The translations under genes were made by a program, and so were the position numbers. Shown piece by piece: positions 6,973-13,658 of a stretch of DNA of 19,353 nt. This DNA comes from DATJJW01 sp035491935. Its GTDB lineage: Bacteria; Pseudomonadota; Alphaproteobacteria; ATCC43930; CGMCC-115725. Location: assembly GCA_035491935.1 (NCBI GenBank), contig DATJJW010000257.1, positions 1 through 19,353 of the forward strand, in the 5' to 3' direction. Numbering within the stretch: the stretch's first letter is position 1; each line of letters starts with the position of its first letter. The notes under the pieces are model-generated. The model was not told where the DNA came from. It did no database searches and worked only from the letters and a program-made list of their open reading frames with translations.

Positions 6973-6997
6973 GGGGCCGGCGCGATGCACCGGCCCC
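6973..6997 (-). terminator. Terminator hairpin after the carboxylesterase gene
   Basis: GGGGCCGG (6973-6980) and CCGGCCCC (6990-6997) form a perfect 8-bp GC stem with a 9-nt loop, starting 18 bp past the esterase stop on the - strand. The following sequence (TATCGCATTCTTC) is only moderately T-rich. Confidence 0.6.
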
Positions 6998-7015
6998 GAT
7001 TTGACTGAAACCCGT

Positions 7016-8680
7016 TCAGGACCGGTTGACGACCTGGTCCCACAGCTTGCAGTCATAGGCCTCGCCATAGCGGGCCATGACCTTGTCCTTGCCGAGATTC
7101 AGGTCGAAGACATCGTCCTTGGCCGGCGCGTAGCGCAGCCACTGGAATGGCGTCCGTTTCGGCTCGTTGGGGTTGCCGGTCTTGGCGAAGTTCGTCCAGT
7201 AATCGACCAGCCGGTCCGACAGCTGGGTCTGCGCCGCGTTCAGCGGGTGCGGCGTGCCGCGGCTGCCATGGAACAGCGGAAACAGATATTCCAGCTCGGC
7301 GGTGTGATAGGCGCGCATCGGATAGCTGAGCGGCGGATAGTAGGACGGCGCGGTGCGATCGCTGAACTGATAGGCATAGACCGGCACATATCTCGTCCAG
7401 GCGCGGTCGAGCTGACGTGCGGTGCAGGCCTTGAAGCCTTCCGCCATCGCAATCTCGGCCAGGGTCGGGCTGGCATAGGATGCCAGCGGGTATTGCGCCT
7501 TCAGCTTGTCGGCATGCTGCGCGCCGAAGGAGGCCGCGTATTGGGCATAGCCTGCGGCGGTCAGCGGCTTATGGGTCCTGATCTCGGGCATGAAGAAGCT
7601 CTGCTCGTCGGCGACCAGGCCGGTCAGGATCGGCACATGGTTGAACTGGCCATGGCTGAACCCGTCGAAGGCGTTGTGCGTGATCACCGTGCCGTCGATC
7701 TGTGGGAAGTCGTTGACCACGTCCTTGACGATGACCTGCTGGTACTTCAGCACCTGCGCAACCGGCAGGGCGCGCAGGCAGGCGGCACTCTGGTCGGCGC
7801 AGCCGGCCGCCTTGGCCAGATCCTCGGCGTTCCGCAGGGCCTGCTTCGGATCATAGACCTCGATATGCGTGCCGCTCTCGTTGATCGCCTTCTGGAACAG
7901 GCCGGCGGCAGTCGGCGAGATCAGATTGGCCATCACCGCCGTGCCGCCGCCCGACTGGCCGAAGATCGTGACGTTGTTGGGATCGCCGCCGAACCCGGCG
8001 ATGTTCTGCTTCACCCATTTGAGGGCGAATTGCTGATCCATGATGCCGTAATTGGCGTAAGGGTGCCCTTCGGCATTGATTGCCGGATGCGAGAAGAAGC
8101 CCAACGCGCCGACACGGTAATTCAGCGTTACCACGACGACACTGCCGCGATTGGCCAGCTTCCAACCGTCGTAATCGTTGCTCTCGCCGCTGAACAGGCC
8201 GCCGCCATAGAACCAGACCATGACCGCGCGCTTGCCCGCATCGCCGGCCTTCGGTGTGTAGACGTTGAGGTAGAGGCAATCCTCGTGATTGCTGGGCGCG
8301 GCGAAGATGCCGCGGTCGAGCTGGCCGCAGGTATTGCCGAAAGCGGTGGTCTGCTTCGTCTGGGTCCAGGATGCCGGCACCTGCGGCGGCATCCAGCGCA
8401 GCGGGCCGACCGGCGGGGCGGCGTAGGGGATGCCGAGGAACTCGTTGACGCCGTTCTTCATCAGGCCCTGTACCGGGCCATAGGCCGTGGTCACCACCGG
8501 CGTTGCCGCCGGTGTCGACACTTGGGCTGATGTTGGGGCCGGCGCCTGGGGTTGTGCCGGTGCCTGGGTTTGGCCGATGGCAGGTACGGTGGCTAGCCCG
8601 GCCAGCAGCGCCAGCGGTGCCGTCAGGCGTGCCGCCCATGACGGCCGATTGTGAGGCAATTGTTTCGTTCCCTGTCGCAT
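7016..8680 (-). CDS. Secreted type-B carboxylesterase
   Basis: This 554-residue alpha/beta-hydrolase is of the carboxylesterase type B family and hydrolyses carboxylic esters. Residues about 1-36 look like a signal peptide with a hydrophobic run (LTAPLALLAGLATVPAIG). A Pro/Ala/Gln-rich linker (about 37-60) follows. The oxyanion-hole motif is GGG at 159-161, the family signature EDCLYLNVY is at 133-141, and the nucleophile is Ser243 in GQSGGG. The acid is probably Glu359 (ADEQSFF) and the His is His459 (YHTAELEYLF). Length fits the family. The start is the ATG at 8680, six bases after GGAGG; an upstream in-frame ATG at 8749 would put a basic 23-residue tail before the signal. It is divergent from the VOC gene. 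A periplasmic or extracellular location and an aromatic or synthetic ester substrate are inferences. Confidence 0.9.
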   Translation of the reverse strand: MRQGTKQLPHNRPSWAARLTAPLALLAGLATVPAIGQTQAPAQPQAPAPTSAQVSTPAATPVVTTAYGPVQGLMKNGVNEFLGIPYAAPPVGPLRWMPPQVPASWTQTKQTTAFGNTCGQLDRGIFAAPSNHEDCLYLNVYTPKAGDAGKRAVMVWFYGGGLFSGESNDYDGWKLANRGSVVVVTLNYRVGALGFFSHPAINAEGHPYANYGIMDQQFALKWVKQNIAGFGGDPNNVTIFGQSGGGTAVMANLISPTAAGLFQKAINESGTHIEVYDPKQALRNAEDLAKAAGCADQSAACLRALPVAQVLKYQQVIVKDVVNDFPQIDGTVITHNAFDGFSHGQFNHVPILTGLVADEQSFFMPEIRTHKPLTAAGYAQYAASFGAQHADKLKAQYPLASYASPTLAEIAMAEGFKACTARQLDRAWTRYVPVYAYQFSDRTAPSYYPPLSYPMRAYHTAELEYLFPLFHGSRGTPHPLNAAQTQLSDRLVDYWTNFAKTGNPNEPKRTPFQWLRYAPAKDDVFDLNLGKDKVMARYGEAYDCKLWDQVVNRS

Positions 8681-8950
8681 CCTTGTCCTCCCCTGCCGAC
8701 GATCCAGGCCGATCCCGGTTCTTTTTGTCGTACGGCCATACAAAGGCATGCCGTGTTATCCCCATGCATGGCAACAGGAATTTGCCGAAGACGGGCAGGT
8801 TGGGCAGGGCGCGCCTGGGATGGCGGAGGATTGGGCGAACTTGCGCCATCTGGACTCGGACGCGGGTTCCAGTTACCTATATTGGAACGATAATGAAATG
8901 AGGTTGCATAATCTGCAGCCGGATGATGCAGAACAGGGAGGGATGCGGCG
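8681..8950. promoter_or_regulatory. Divergent intergenic region with a dyad
   Basis: This 270-bp space separates the esterase (-) from the VOC gene (+) and must hold both promoters. I see no convincing gene in it. GTTCCA (8866-8871) and TGGAAC (8883-8888) form an inverted repeat with an 11-bp spacer, about 70 bp upstream of the VOC start, and GATAAT-like sequence follows at once. This is a candidate shared operator, for example of the LysR T-N11-A form. Confidence 0.4.
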
Positions 8951-9757
8951 ATGTTTGCCAAGCTCAACCATGTGGCGATCGTCAGCGAGAATTTTCCCAA
9001 GGCCGCGCAATTCTACCAGGCGGTCTTCGGCATGAAGACCTCATCCGGGGCGGAGCCGGGCAAGGCGGTGACGGTGGGCGACGGCTATGTCGGCCTCAAC
9101 ATCAATCCGCGCTATGCCGGCCGTCCGGCCCATCTCGACCATTTCGGCATCGAGGTCGAGGACACGGCACTGGCCTTCGACCGGCTGGAGCGAAAATATC
9201 CGCGGCTGAAGCGGGTGAAGCGGCCGGGCAATCGGCCCTTCGCCGGCATCACCACCCATGACATGGACGGCAACGTCTTCGACATCTCCCAGCGCGACAT
9301 GGAGAACCGGCGCGACATGTATGTCGAGAATGCCGGGGTCGGGGAGTGCTACATCAGCCATGTCGCGCTGAAGACCATGAACCCCGACGATATCGCCGAG
9401 ATGTATCACGAGGTGTTCGAGCTGCAGCCGCGCAACAAGCAGCCAGGCGACCCGAACCACTATCTGACCGATGGCCATGTCACGCTGGTGATCATGCCCT
9501 GGGACATCACGGATTACGCCAAATCCTCGATCATCCCGGCCGGCATGGAGCATATCGGCTTCACCCTCGCCGACTACGCCGCCTTCAAGGAGCGTGCCGA
9601 CAGGCTGTTCGCCGCCAACCCGCTGATGGCGCCCCTGCCGATCGGCGGCGGGCCGGAGGGGCAGGCGCGGCTGGAACGCATCCGCAGCGGCTGCGCGCTC
9701 TACCAGCACCACCTGACCGATTGCGACGGCATCCTGCTCTCGGTCGCGGAGAAATAG
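8951..9757 (+). CDS. Two-domain VOC-family protein (extradiol dioxygenase/glyoxalase-like)
   Basis: The 268-residue protein is built of two vicinal-oxygen-chelate modules. Module one (1-118) has candidate metal ligands His7 (LNHVAIVSENF), His64 (LDHFGIEV) and Asp111 (GNVFDIS), the usual Glu position. Module two (about 134-268) starts YISHVALK (His137) and has EHIGFTLADY (His201) and a closing DGILLSVAEK. The family binds a divalent metal and includes ring-cleaving dioxygenases, glyoxalases and resistance proteins. The neighbouring esterase and AAHS-type permease favour a catabolic role, but no exact reaction can be named. The start is supported by GGGAGGG at 8936-8942, eight bases upstream. 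An MFS permease follows after 103 bp, so the two are likely co-transcribed. Confidence 0.87.
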   Translation: MFAKLNHVAIVSENFPKAAQFYQAVFGMKTSSGAEPGKAVTVGDGYVGLNINPRYAGRPAHLDHFGIEVEDTALAFDRLERKYPRLKRVKRPGNRPFAGITTHDMDGNVFDISQRDMENRRDMYVENAGVGECYISHVALKTMNPDDIAEMYHEVFELQPRNKQPGDPNHYLTDGHVTLVIMPWDITDYAKSSIIPAGMEHIGFTLADYAAFKERADRLFAANPLMAPLPIGGGPEGQARLERIRSGCALYQHHLTDCDGILLSVAEK

Positions 9758-9812
9758 CGGCCGGCACCCCCGCAAGCCTGAGGACCAAGACCGTTCCGAC
9801 AAGGGCAAAACG

Positions 9813-9842
9813 CCCGGCGAAGAACACCCGGCGACAAGAACA
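9813..9842 (+). repeat. Imperfect tandem repeat upstream of the MFS gene
   Basis: CCCGGCGAAGAACA (9813-9826) is followed directly by CCCGGCGACAAGAACA (9827-9842), differing by a two-base insertion. It lies just before the Shine-Dalgarno sequence of the permease gene and is probably a replication-slippage product in the leader. Confidence 0.6.
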
Positions 9843-9860
9843 AACGGGAGGTTGTGAGCG

Positions 9861-11228
9861 ATGGCGAACCGTATCGACGTCTCCGCGGTGCTCGACAAGC
9901 AGGGCTGGAGCAGCTTCCGCATCCTGCTCTTGGCGATGATCGCGGCGGCGGCCTTCCTCGAAGGCTTCGATTCCCAGCTCCAGGGCTATACGGCGCCGGC
10001 CATCATCAAGCTCTGGCATCTCAGCCGGCCGCAATACAGCGTGGTCTTCGTCTGGTTCCAGCTGGGCTTCATGCTGGGCGCCTTCACGCTGGGCAATCTC
10101 GGCGACATCATCGGCCGGCGCCTCACCATCGCGCTGGGCGTATTGCTGTTTGGCGTCTTCACCGTGGCCGGCGCCTTGTCCGGCGATCTGCTCACGCTCA
10201 ACGTCACCCGCTTCCTGTCGGCGATCTTCCTGGGCAGCGCCATCCCGAACTCGATCGCGCTCACCATCGACTATGCGCCGCATGACCAGCGCGCGCTGAA
10301 TGTCGGTTACATGTTCGTGGCATATACCGCCGGTAGCTCGGCGGGCGGCATGTTCGCGGCCTGGTTGGTGCCAGCCTATGGCTGGCAATCGATTTACTGG
10401 CTGTGCGGCCTGCTGTCGCTGGCTTTGGGGCTGGTGCTCTATGGCTGGCTGCCGGAATCGCTGCGCTTCATGGTCGTGCGCCATCGCCATCGCTACCGTG
10501 TGGCGGCGGTGGTACGCCGGCTGGCACCCACGGCGATGATCACGGCCGAGACCCAGTTCTTCATGCCGCGTAGCGTCGAGACCAGGGCCTGGGTCGGCGA
10601 GTTGTTCCGCGAGCGCCGTGCGGTCATGACCATGGCGATGTGGGCGTCCTACAGCTTCAGCATGATGGCGCTGATCTTCGTCACCAGCTGGATGCCGACG
10701 ATCTATGCCGATGCCGGGATGAGCTATTCGGCCTCGGTCATCGCCACAGCCCTGTTCCAGGGCGGCGGCATGATCGGCTCGATACTGGGCGGCAGGGTGT
10801 TGGACAGCCGCTGGAGCATCCTGGGCGCCGCGGGCGTGTGCCTGTGCGGCGTGCCGATCATCATCGGCATCGGGCATTCGGTGGCGGTGCCGGCCCTGCT
10901 GATGGCGTTGACGTTCGGCGCAGGCGCCTGCGTGGTCGCGACCCACACCGTACTCAACACTCTCTCCGGCGCGCTCTACCCGACCGCTTTGCGTTCGACC
11001 GGCGCCGGTTGGGCCAGCGGCTTCGGCCGCATCGGCGCCATCATCGGCCCGGTGCTGGGTGGGGTGCTGATCAGCCTGCACCTGTCACTGCCCATGGTGT
11101 TCCTGATCGTCTCCGGCCCCTCGGCCTGCATCACCCTGTCCCTGTTGATCATCAAATTCACCCGGCCGCGGGAGCGCGCGCCGAGCACCGTGGGGTTGGA
11201 CCAGCCGCGCCGCGCTTCGGCGGGATAA
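9861..11228 (+). CDS. MFS permease, AAHS (aromatic acid/H+ symporter)-like
   Basis: This 455-residue inner-membrane transporter has about 12 helices. The first helix, with FLEGFDSQLQGYTAP, has the acidic residue pattern (GFD) typical of the aromatic acid:H+ symporter branch. The loop between helices 2 and 3 carries GDIIGRR, the MFS signature. The central region has WLPESLRFMV before the cytoplasmic loop, again as in AAHS proteins. The C-terminal half has SALYPTALRSTGAGWASGFGRIGAIIGP, the conserved YPT.R..G.G motif. The start at 9861 follows GGGAGG (about 9847-9852) by 8 bases; a GTG at 9855 is possible. A role importing the substrate handled by the adjacent VOC protein is inferred. AT-rich regulatory-looking DNA follows the stop. 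Confidence 0.9.
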   Translation: MANRIDVSAVLDKQGWSSFRILLLAMIAAAAFLEGFDSQLQGYTAPAIIKLWHLSRPQYSVVFVWFQLGFMLGAFTLGNLGDIIGRRLTIALGVLLFGVFTVAGALSGDLLTLNVTRFLSAIFLGSAIPNSIALTIDYAPHDQRALNVGYMFVAYTAGSSAGGMFAAWLVPAYGWQSIYWLCGLLSLALGLVLYGWLPESLRFMVVRHRHRYRVAAVVRRLAPTAMITAETQFFMPRSVETRAWVGELFRERRAVMTMAMWASYSFSMMALIFVTSWMPTIYADAGMSYSASVIATALFQGGGMIGSILGGRVLDSRWSILGAAGVCLCGVPIIIGIGHSVAVPALLMALTFGAGACVVATHTVLNTLSGALYPTALRSTGAGWASGFGRIGAIIGPVLGGVLISLHLSLPMVFLIVSGPSACITLSLLIIKFTRPRERAPSTVGLDQPRRASAG

Positions 11229-11251
11229 ATTGTCTCAATATATCGAACATT

Positions 11252-11270
11252 AATATCGATATTCCTCGAA
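11252..11270. promoter_or_regulatory. AT-rich palindrome and motif upstream of the DoxX gene
   Basis: AATATCGATATT (11252-11263) is a perfect 12-bp palindrome. The overlapping GATATTCCTCGAA (11258-11270) closely resembles GATATTCTTGGAA at 11918-11930 upstream of the response regulator. The AT-rich patch contrasts with the surrounding GC-rich genes and probably carries the DoxX promoter or operator. Confidence 0.4.
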
Positions 11271-11353
11271 TTGTTCTGTCCGACTTTTGGGGGCGATAGT
11301 CATGTCATCGCTGTTCGCGGGGGCGGTCAGCCTCCCTGCACCGGAGAGAACCC

Positions 11354-11776
11354 ATGACCGAGATCAATCGCTACCTGCCCACCTTGGGCCGCATCCTCAT
11401 TGCCGCCATCTTCCTCTTGAGTGGCTTCGGCAAGCTGGCCGATCCGGCCGGCACGCTCGCCTATATCCGCTCGGCTGGCGTGCCGTTGCCGACCCTGTCC
11501 TATGCCGTCGCGGCGACGATCGAGGTCGGCGGTGGCATCTTGCTGATCCTGGGCTATCGGACCCGCTTCGTCGCCGCCATCGTCGCCTTCTTCACCCTGG
11601 CGACGGCGTTGAGCTTCCACACGCATTTCGCCGATCAAAACCAGATGATCCATTTCTTCAAGAACATCGCCATGGTCGGCGGCCTGCTGCAAATCATGGC
11701 CTTCGGCGCCGGCGCCTTCAGCCTGGATGCGCGCTGCGCCGCCCTCCATCCCCGTCAAAGCGCCGTCCTCGCCTAA
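11354..11776 (+). CDS. DoxX-family membrane protein
   Basis: The 140-residue protein has four predicted helices. The N-terminal pattern LGRILIAAIFLLSGFGKLADPAGTLAYI and the following TIEVGGGILLILGYRTRFVA are the DoxX/DoxD signature. Near the third helix is HFADQNQMIHFFKNIAMVGGLLQIM, the usual His/Asn-containing DoxX end. Members are found with thiosulfate:quinone oxidoreductase or in redox and detoxification contexts, but most are uncharacterised and no substrate is inferred here. GGAGAG (11343-11348) is five bases before the ATG. The gene is preceded by an AT-rich palindrome and followed by a strong hairpin terminator, so it is likely a single-gene transcript or has its own promoter. Confidence 0.88.
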   Translation: MTEINRYLPTLGRILIAAIFLLSGFGKLADPAGTLAYIRSAGVPLPTLSYAVAATIEVGGGILLILGYRTRFVAAIVAFFTLATALSFHTHFADQNQMIHFFKNIAMVGGLLQIMAFGAGAFSLDARCAALHPRQSAVLA

Positions 11777-11792
11777 GCGGCTTGCATTCTCG

Positions 11793-11821
11793 AAGCGCCG
11801 GGCCTTTAGTGCTCGGCGCTT
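11793..11821 (+). terminator. Strong terminator hairpin after the DoxX gene
   Basis: AAGCGCCGGGC (11793-11803) pairs with GCTCGGCGCTT (11811-11821) to give an 11-bp stem with one G-U pair and a 7-nt loop, starting 17 bp past the stop. The tail reads TGCCATTGCGTATTT, so the U-tract is poor. Confidence 0.65.
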
Positions 11822-11853
11822 GCCATTGCGTATTTGCCTGTGTGGCGGGCGCA

Positions 11854-11871
11854 GCCGGGCGAAGCCCCGGC
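11854..11871. promoter_or_regulatory. GC-rich hairpin upstream of the orphan response regulator
   Basis: GCCGGG (11854-11859) and CCCGGC (11866-11871) form a 6-bp stem in the 209-bp gap between DoxX and the response regulator. It may be a second terminator element or a leader structure. Nothing else in this gap looks coding. Confidence 0.3.
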
Positions 11872-11909
11872 ATGGCCATGAATCCGCCCCAAAATCAGCA
11901 TGTTTGCTA

Positions 11910-11930
11910 GATATTGGGATATTCTTGGAA
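11910..11930. promoter_or_regulatory. Candidate regulator site upstream of the response regulator
   Basis: GATATT occurs at 11910-11915 and 11918-11923 as a direct repeat. GATATTCTTGGAA (11918-11930) is an 11-of-13 match to 11258-11270 upstream of DoxX. Direct repeats are the usual binding form for OmpR-type regulators, so autoregulation by the product of the next gene is plausible. Confidence 0.35.
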
Positions 11931-11985
11931 GCCCGTTCGAGGTTCGAGCGTCTTTCCCCTGTCAACAGGCTGGAGAGAAGAGGCT

Positions 11986-12732
11986 GTGACCGCATCGCTG
12001 AGGATTCTGCTCGTCGACGACGATGCCGATATCGCCGCCATGGTGACGGAACGGATGACCGTGGAAGGACACGAGGTCGCGACCGTGCGGGACGGTCCGA
12101 CCGGACTGGCGGCCGCCGCCAGCGGCCAATGGGACGTGCTGGTCCTCGACCGCCTTTTGCCGGGGCTCGACGGGATCAGCTTGGCTCGGGCGCTGCGTGC
12201 CCAGGGTGTGGCAACGCCCATCCTGTTTCTGACCGGGCTCGCCGATGCCGAGGACCGGATCGACGGCCTGAATGCCGGCGGCGATGATTACCTGGGCAAA
12301 CCCTTCGTCTTCGGGGAGCTGATCGCCCGTGTGCGTGCGCTGGCCCGGCGCCGGCCTGCGACCAGCATCAAGGCCGCGGATATCGAGATCGACCTGTTGG
12401 CCCGCAATGCCACCTGCGGCGGCCAGCGCCTCGAATTGCGCGAAAAGGAATTCCAGGTGCTGGAATATCTAATGCGTCATGCCGGCGAGGTGGTGGGACG
12501 CACGGCGTTGCTGCGCGATGTCTGGCACCTGAATTTCGATCCCGGCACCAACATCATCGAGAACACGGTCAGCCGTCTGCGCACCAAGCTGGAGAAGGCC
12601 GGCCATCCGAATGTCATTCAGACGGTGCGTGGCGGCGGGTATTGTATCTGCGGCCCCATCCGCGACTGCAAATCATCGGCACCCATGGCGGCGAAATCGT
12701 CGATGCCGGGACGGTCGCTGGTGTCGGAATGA
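11986..12732 (+). CDS. Orphan OmpR-family response regulator with C-terminal extension
   Basis: From the GTG at 11986 the protein has 248 residues and starts MTASLRILLVDDD, as the family does; GGAGAG lies eight bases upstream. Frames reaching further upstream (from 11914) add residues with no receiver-domain character. The receiver has Asp11-13, phospho-acceptor Asp55 (VLVLDRLLPGLDG), Thr83 and Lys105 (LGKPF). The winged helix shows LREKEFQVLEYLMRH, NIIENTVSRLRTKLEK and the wing VRGGGYCI (about 214-221). Normally the chain ends there. Here about 27 more residues follow, rich in Ser, Ala and Lys. No kinase gene follows; instead a - strand frame overlaps the tail by 115 bp. It may be an orphan regulator or one that lost its partner by rearrangement. 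Confidence 0.87.
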   Translation: MTASLRILLVDDDADIAAMVTERMTVEGHEVATVRDGPTGLAAAASGQWDVLVLDRLLPGLDGISLARALRAQGVATPILFLTGLADAEDRIDGLNAGGDDYLGKPFVFGELIARVRALARRRPATSIKAADIEIDLLARNATCGGQRLELREKEFQVLEYLMRHAGEVVGRTALLRDVWHLNFDPGTNIIENTVSRLRTKLEKAGHPNVIQTVRGGGYCICGPIRDCKSSAPMAAKSSMPGRSLVSE

Positions 12733-12965
12733 TCATGGGCGACCGGATGGAAGCGGCCGCGCCGCCAGATATATTCCCGCCGCAAATAGTCGCCCTCGCG
12801 GCTGACCCACCATATGGTCAGCGTGCCGCCGCTTAAGCGGCGCGAGGCCGTCTCCCTTTGTCCGGCCGAAAGCGCCCCGCGCATCGTGCGCAGGGCATGG
12901 CGCCGGAGCTTCTCCAGGATCTGACCTTTGGCGGTGCTGTGTTCAAAGACGATCTGGTACGGCAC
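12618..12965 (-). CDS. Hypothetical protein, 115 aa, overlapping the regulator tail
   Basis: The open frame starts at a GTG (12965) five to six bases after GGGGAT and runs 115 residues. The first two thirds look protein-like: MPYQIVFEHSTAKGQILEK, then a basic helix LRRHALRTMRGALSAGQRE and a possible beta-hairpin LTIWWVSREGDYLRREYIWRRG. The last 38 codons are antisense to the end of the response regulator, and the final residues (QIQYPPPRTV) mirror the regulator's wing, so the natural C-terminus may be shorter or this tail is fortuitous. No family recognised. It is possibly the third gene after the SPFH pair on the same strand, with a 132-bp gap. Confidence 0.5.
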   Translation of the reverse strand: MPYQIVFEHSTAKGQILEKLRRHALRTMRGALSAGQRETASRRLSGGTLTIWWVSREGDYLRREYIWRRGRFHPVAHDHSDTSDRPGIDDFAAMGADDLQSRMGPQIQYPPPRTV

Positions 12966-13018
12966 GGCTGATCCCCGTCTCTGTCGGGCGTAGAGTAGGC
13001 CCGGCCGCGCTCGCGGTT

Positions 13019-13038
13019 AAGTTAGAAATATATAACTT
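13019..13038. promoter_or_regulatory. AT-rich inverted repeat upstream of the 115-aa gene
   Basis: AAGTTA (13019-13024) and TAACTT (13033-13038) are perfect 6-bp arms around an AT-only core broken by one G. It sits about 55-75 bp upstream of the GTG at 12965 in otherwise very GC-rich DNA. This is consistent with a promoter or operator for that gene and so weakly supports the gene being real. Confidence 0.4.
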
Positions 13039-13097
13039 GGCTGGACTCCAGGATGCGGGGTTGTCGGTGTTATGGGCCGTCCAGGTCCGTCCACGCC

Positions 13098-13652
13098 TCA
13101 GATCGACAACTGAGCCCGGCGTTCGCTAAGCGCCGCCTGGATTGCCGCCAGCCCGTGCGCGATTTCGGCACCATGCCCCAGCAGCCATTCGGCGGGTTTT
13201 CCCTGTAGTGTCTGGGCCTGCAGCGTCTGGCGCAGCAACTCGGCATGGCCGACGATCGCCTGATCGGCCGCGAGCAGCTTGGCCAGCGTCTCGCCCTCCT
13301 GGCGGTGACGCTGGGTCATGTGATCCTCTTCCGGCACCGGCTGGGAGCGGATCTCGCCTTCGAGCGCGCCGATCTGGCGTGCCAGCGCCTCAAGCGTGCG
13401 CGCATTCTCAAGGACCGCAGGATCGTGACGCGGCTGCTCCCGGGTCAAGGGCGCCAGGTGCTGCCGACGATAGCCGCCCTCGGCCTGCACTACGCTTTGG
13501 CGCAGCTCGCCCAGGATGCCGGAAATGCGCTGGCGTACCAGCAAATCATCGGCGCGGAGCTGGTTTTCCCGGCGATAGAAATTGTAGCCCCAGCCATAGA
13601 ACAGGTTGATGGCGACCTTCTCGACCGCATTCGCATCGTAGAACCCGGCCAT
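13098..13652 (-). CDS. Helical partner protein of the SPFH gene, function unknown
   Basis: The protein has 184 residues. It begins MAGFYDANAVEKVAINLFYGWGYNFYRRENQLRADDLLVR (aromatic, amphipathic). A long Gln/Glu/Arg/Ala-rich helical region follows, probably partly coiled coil (about 45-184, for example ARTLEALARQIGALEGEIR and HAELLRQTLQAQTLQG). No signal peptide or membrane helix is apparent and no catalytic motif is seen. Its ATG lies 6 bp after the stop of the SPFH gene, so translation is very likely coupled and the products likely act together. I do not recognise the family. A structural or adaptor role to the SPFH protein is inference. Confidence 0.75.
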   Translation of the reverse strand: MAGFYDANAVEKVAINLFYGWGYNFYRRENQLRADDLLVRQRISGILGELRQSVVQAEGGYRRQHLAPLTREQPRHDPAVLENARTLEALARQIGALEGEIRSQPVPEEDHMTQRHRQEGETLAKLLAADQAIVGHAELLRQTLQAQTLQGKPAEWLLGHGAEIAHGLAAIQAALSERRAQLSI

Positions 13653-13658
13653 GAGATT

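Noticed and set aside
6973..6997. CRISPR repeat or REP element
   Set aside because: It is a single hairpin just past a stop codon, with no regular array of repeats and spacers; a terminator explains it.
7001..8530. Long + strand open frame over the esterase gene
   Set aside because: Antisense to the complete, motif-bearing esterase. Its composition is that of a shadow frame with no recognised domain.
8681..8950. Possible small gene between the esterase and VOC genes
   Set aside because: Several short frames exist on both strands, but none has a ribosome-binding site plus protein-like composition. The gap is well explained as a divergent promoter region.
9585..11081. Long - strand open frame over the AAHS-like permease
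   Set aside because: Its product is Gln/His/Arg-rich with no domain, and the opposite strand encodes a clear MFS protein.
11854..11871. tRNA or small RNA gene between DoxX and the regulator
   Set aside because: No cloverleaf or CCA end could be drawn, only one short stem.
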